13,508 bases of DNA from Promethearchaeota archaeon (GTDB lineage Archaea; Asgardarchaeota; Lokiarchaeia; Sigynarchaeales; SOKP01). The number at the start of each line of letters is the position of its first letter. Within the stretch, counting starts at the first letter, position 1. The notes beneath the pieces were generated by a model, which saw only the letters and a program-made list of their open reading frames with translations, was not told the origin of the DNA and ran no database searches. The translations under genes and the position numbers were made by a program. The stretch spans positions 1-13,508 of the forward strand of contig SDNN01000061.1 in NCBI GenBank assembly GCA_004524425.1, read 5' to 3'. This document shows positions 12,842 through 13,508 of this stretch, piece after piece.

Positions 12842-13508
12842 TTATTTATTTAATTCAGATTTTAAACGTTCTATGAGATCTTGTTTTATTGACCCCTTAT
12901 CCCTATCAAATCCTTCACATACTACACTTCTTACTCCAATGACATCTGGCATTATTTCTTTAATTTTTTTTAAGTCTCTCGTCATCAAATTTCCTGCTAA
13001 TGCGACTTTTAAGTTCAACTTTCTTGCTTTATTTTTAAATTCGATTAAATCATTTACACTTAAAAAATCAAATAAACCCTTTCCATCCTTTATATACGTA
13101 TCCAACATGGCAAAATCGGAATTTGATTTTTTGGCAATGGATGGGATTTCTAAAAAATGCGGTGATGAATCCATTCTCGAGTGATCCGCATATCCCGCTG
13201 CAACAACTTCAATCTTGTCATTATAATCTTTTACAGATTTTACTACAGCTTTCATTAGATTAGTACCTTCTCCCTCATTTCTGGGTCCCTCTAATCCTAC
13301 TTTTATAACGTCTGCTCCCGCAACCGCAGCTCCTAAAGCTGCTAATGATGCGCTTCCTGGTAGATATGGAAAATCACCTATAGTAGCACTTAGAAAGTGA
13401 GAATTATCATTTAAAACTAATTTTTTCATTGCCTCAATTATCCATGGAAAATTGGCACCTAATGACCCTTCAGAAGGATTTTTACAATCTATATACTTAA
13501 CTCCTCCC
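12842..13508 (-). CDS. mfnB: (5-formylfuran-3-yl)methyl phosphate synthase (partial, 5' end outside window)
   Basis: MfnB condenses two glyceraldehyde-3-phosphate molecules into the furan phosphate precursor of methanofuran. The frame runs unbroken through the window edge. The ATG at 13429 is internal, because the codons before it read GGVKYIDCKNPSEGSLGANF and align with GGADIIDVKNPKEGSLGANF of the M. jannaschii enzyme. About 18 N-terminal residues are missing and 221 are present. The lysine of KNP (codon 13483-13481) corresponds to the Schiff-base lysine K27. Further conserved segments are SATIGDFPYLPGSASLAALGAA, ADVIKVGLEGPRN, VAAGYADHSRM, AMLDTYIKDGKGLFDF, KVALAGNL and VIGVRSVVCEG. All are intact, so the protein should be active. 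The GNAT gene follows after 9 bp. Neighbouring methanofuran genes, if any, would lie to the right of the window. Confidence 0.93.
   Translation of the reverse strand, partial: GGVKYIDCKNPSEGSLGANFPWIIEAMKKLVLNDNSHFLSATIGDFPYLPGSASLAALGAAVAGADVIKVGLEGPRNEGEGTNLMKAVVKSVKDYNDKIEVVAAGYADHSRMDSSPHFLEIPSIAKKSNSDFAMLDTYIKDGKGLFDFLSVNDLIEFKNKARKLNLKVALAGNLMTRDLKKIKEIMPDVIGVRSVVCEGFDRDKGSIKQDLIERLKSELNK

Noticed and set aside
12738..13184. 148-codon plus-strand frame across the GNAT/mfnB boundary.
   Set aside because: It is antisense to two confidently assigned genes and has low-complexity Ser/Lys/Phe composition.

Overview
The window looks like a piece of archaeal chromosome, very AT-rich, with no mobile element, CRISPR array or rRNA. 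The archaeal assignment rests on transcription factor B, Rpo12, a crenarchaeal-like UMP kinase, pantoate kinase, an archaeal-type 2-amino-3,7-dideoxyheptulosonate (ADH) synthase, MfnB, a tungsten aldehyde:ferredoxin oxidoreductase and an intron-bearing tRNA-Leu. A Roadblock/LC7-like protein with a helical tail, a C2H2 finger protein, and a second small protein resembling eukaryotic proteasome chaperones PAC3/PAC4 suggest an Asgard (Lokiarchaeia-like) genome. That lineage call is inference.

Layout. 1-1292: a PAC2-family proteasome assembly chaperone ending in an HbYX-like tail, then rpo12 (49 aa) with its own TATA box. 1340-2278 (-): tfb, convergent with rpo12 across a shared hairpin/T-tract. 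2279-2601 is the longest gene-free stretch (323 bp). It carries the divergent promoters of tfb and the zinc-finger gene, and I see nothing else in it. 2602-3780: the zinc-finger protein and the Roadblock-like protein, the latter followed by a terminator-like hairpin. 4002-5078: ArgC/LysY reductase. 5130-5360 (-): a small zinc-ribbon protein with a C-terminal membrane helix. 5500-6725: ADH synthase, probably with a non-AUG start, plus the PAC3/PAC4-like gene. 6784-6936 (-): tRNA-Leu(CAA) that appears to contain two introns. 6993-7220 (-): a DUF2116-type zinc-ribbon membrane protein. 7490-9655: aldehyde:ferredoxin oxidoreductase. 9680-10387 (-): UMP kinase. 10463-11413: pantoate kinase. 11426-12238 (-): pyrroline-5-carboxylate reductase. 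12323-13508 (-): a GNAT acetyltransferase and MfnB, which runs off the right edge.

Functionally this is housekeeping plus biosynthesis: transcription (TFB, Rpo12), proteasome assembly (two candidates), amino acids (ArgC/LysY, ADH synthase, ProC), pyrimidine nucleotides (PyrH), coenzyme A (pantoate kinase), methanofuran (MfnB) and ferredoxin-linked aldehyde oxidation. Genes are mostly single units or pairs. Several have a TATA-like box about 25-30 nt before the start codon, as expected for leaderless transcripts. Others have a Shine-Dalgarno (SD) sequence.

The most striking observations are the doubly interrupted tRNA-Leu with a 5-nt middle exon, the PAC3/PAC4-like gene in the same window as a PAC2 protein with an HbYX tail, the apparent non-AUG start of ADH synthase, and the C-x4-C zinc knuckle of Rpo12.
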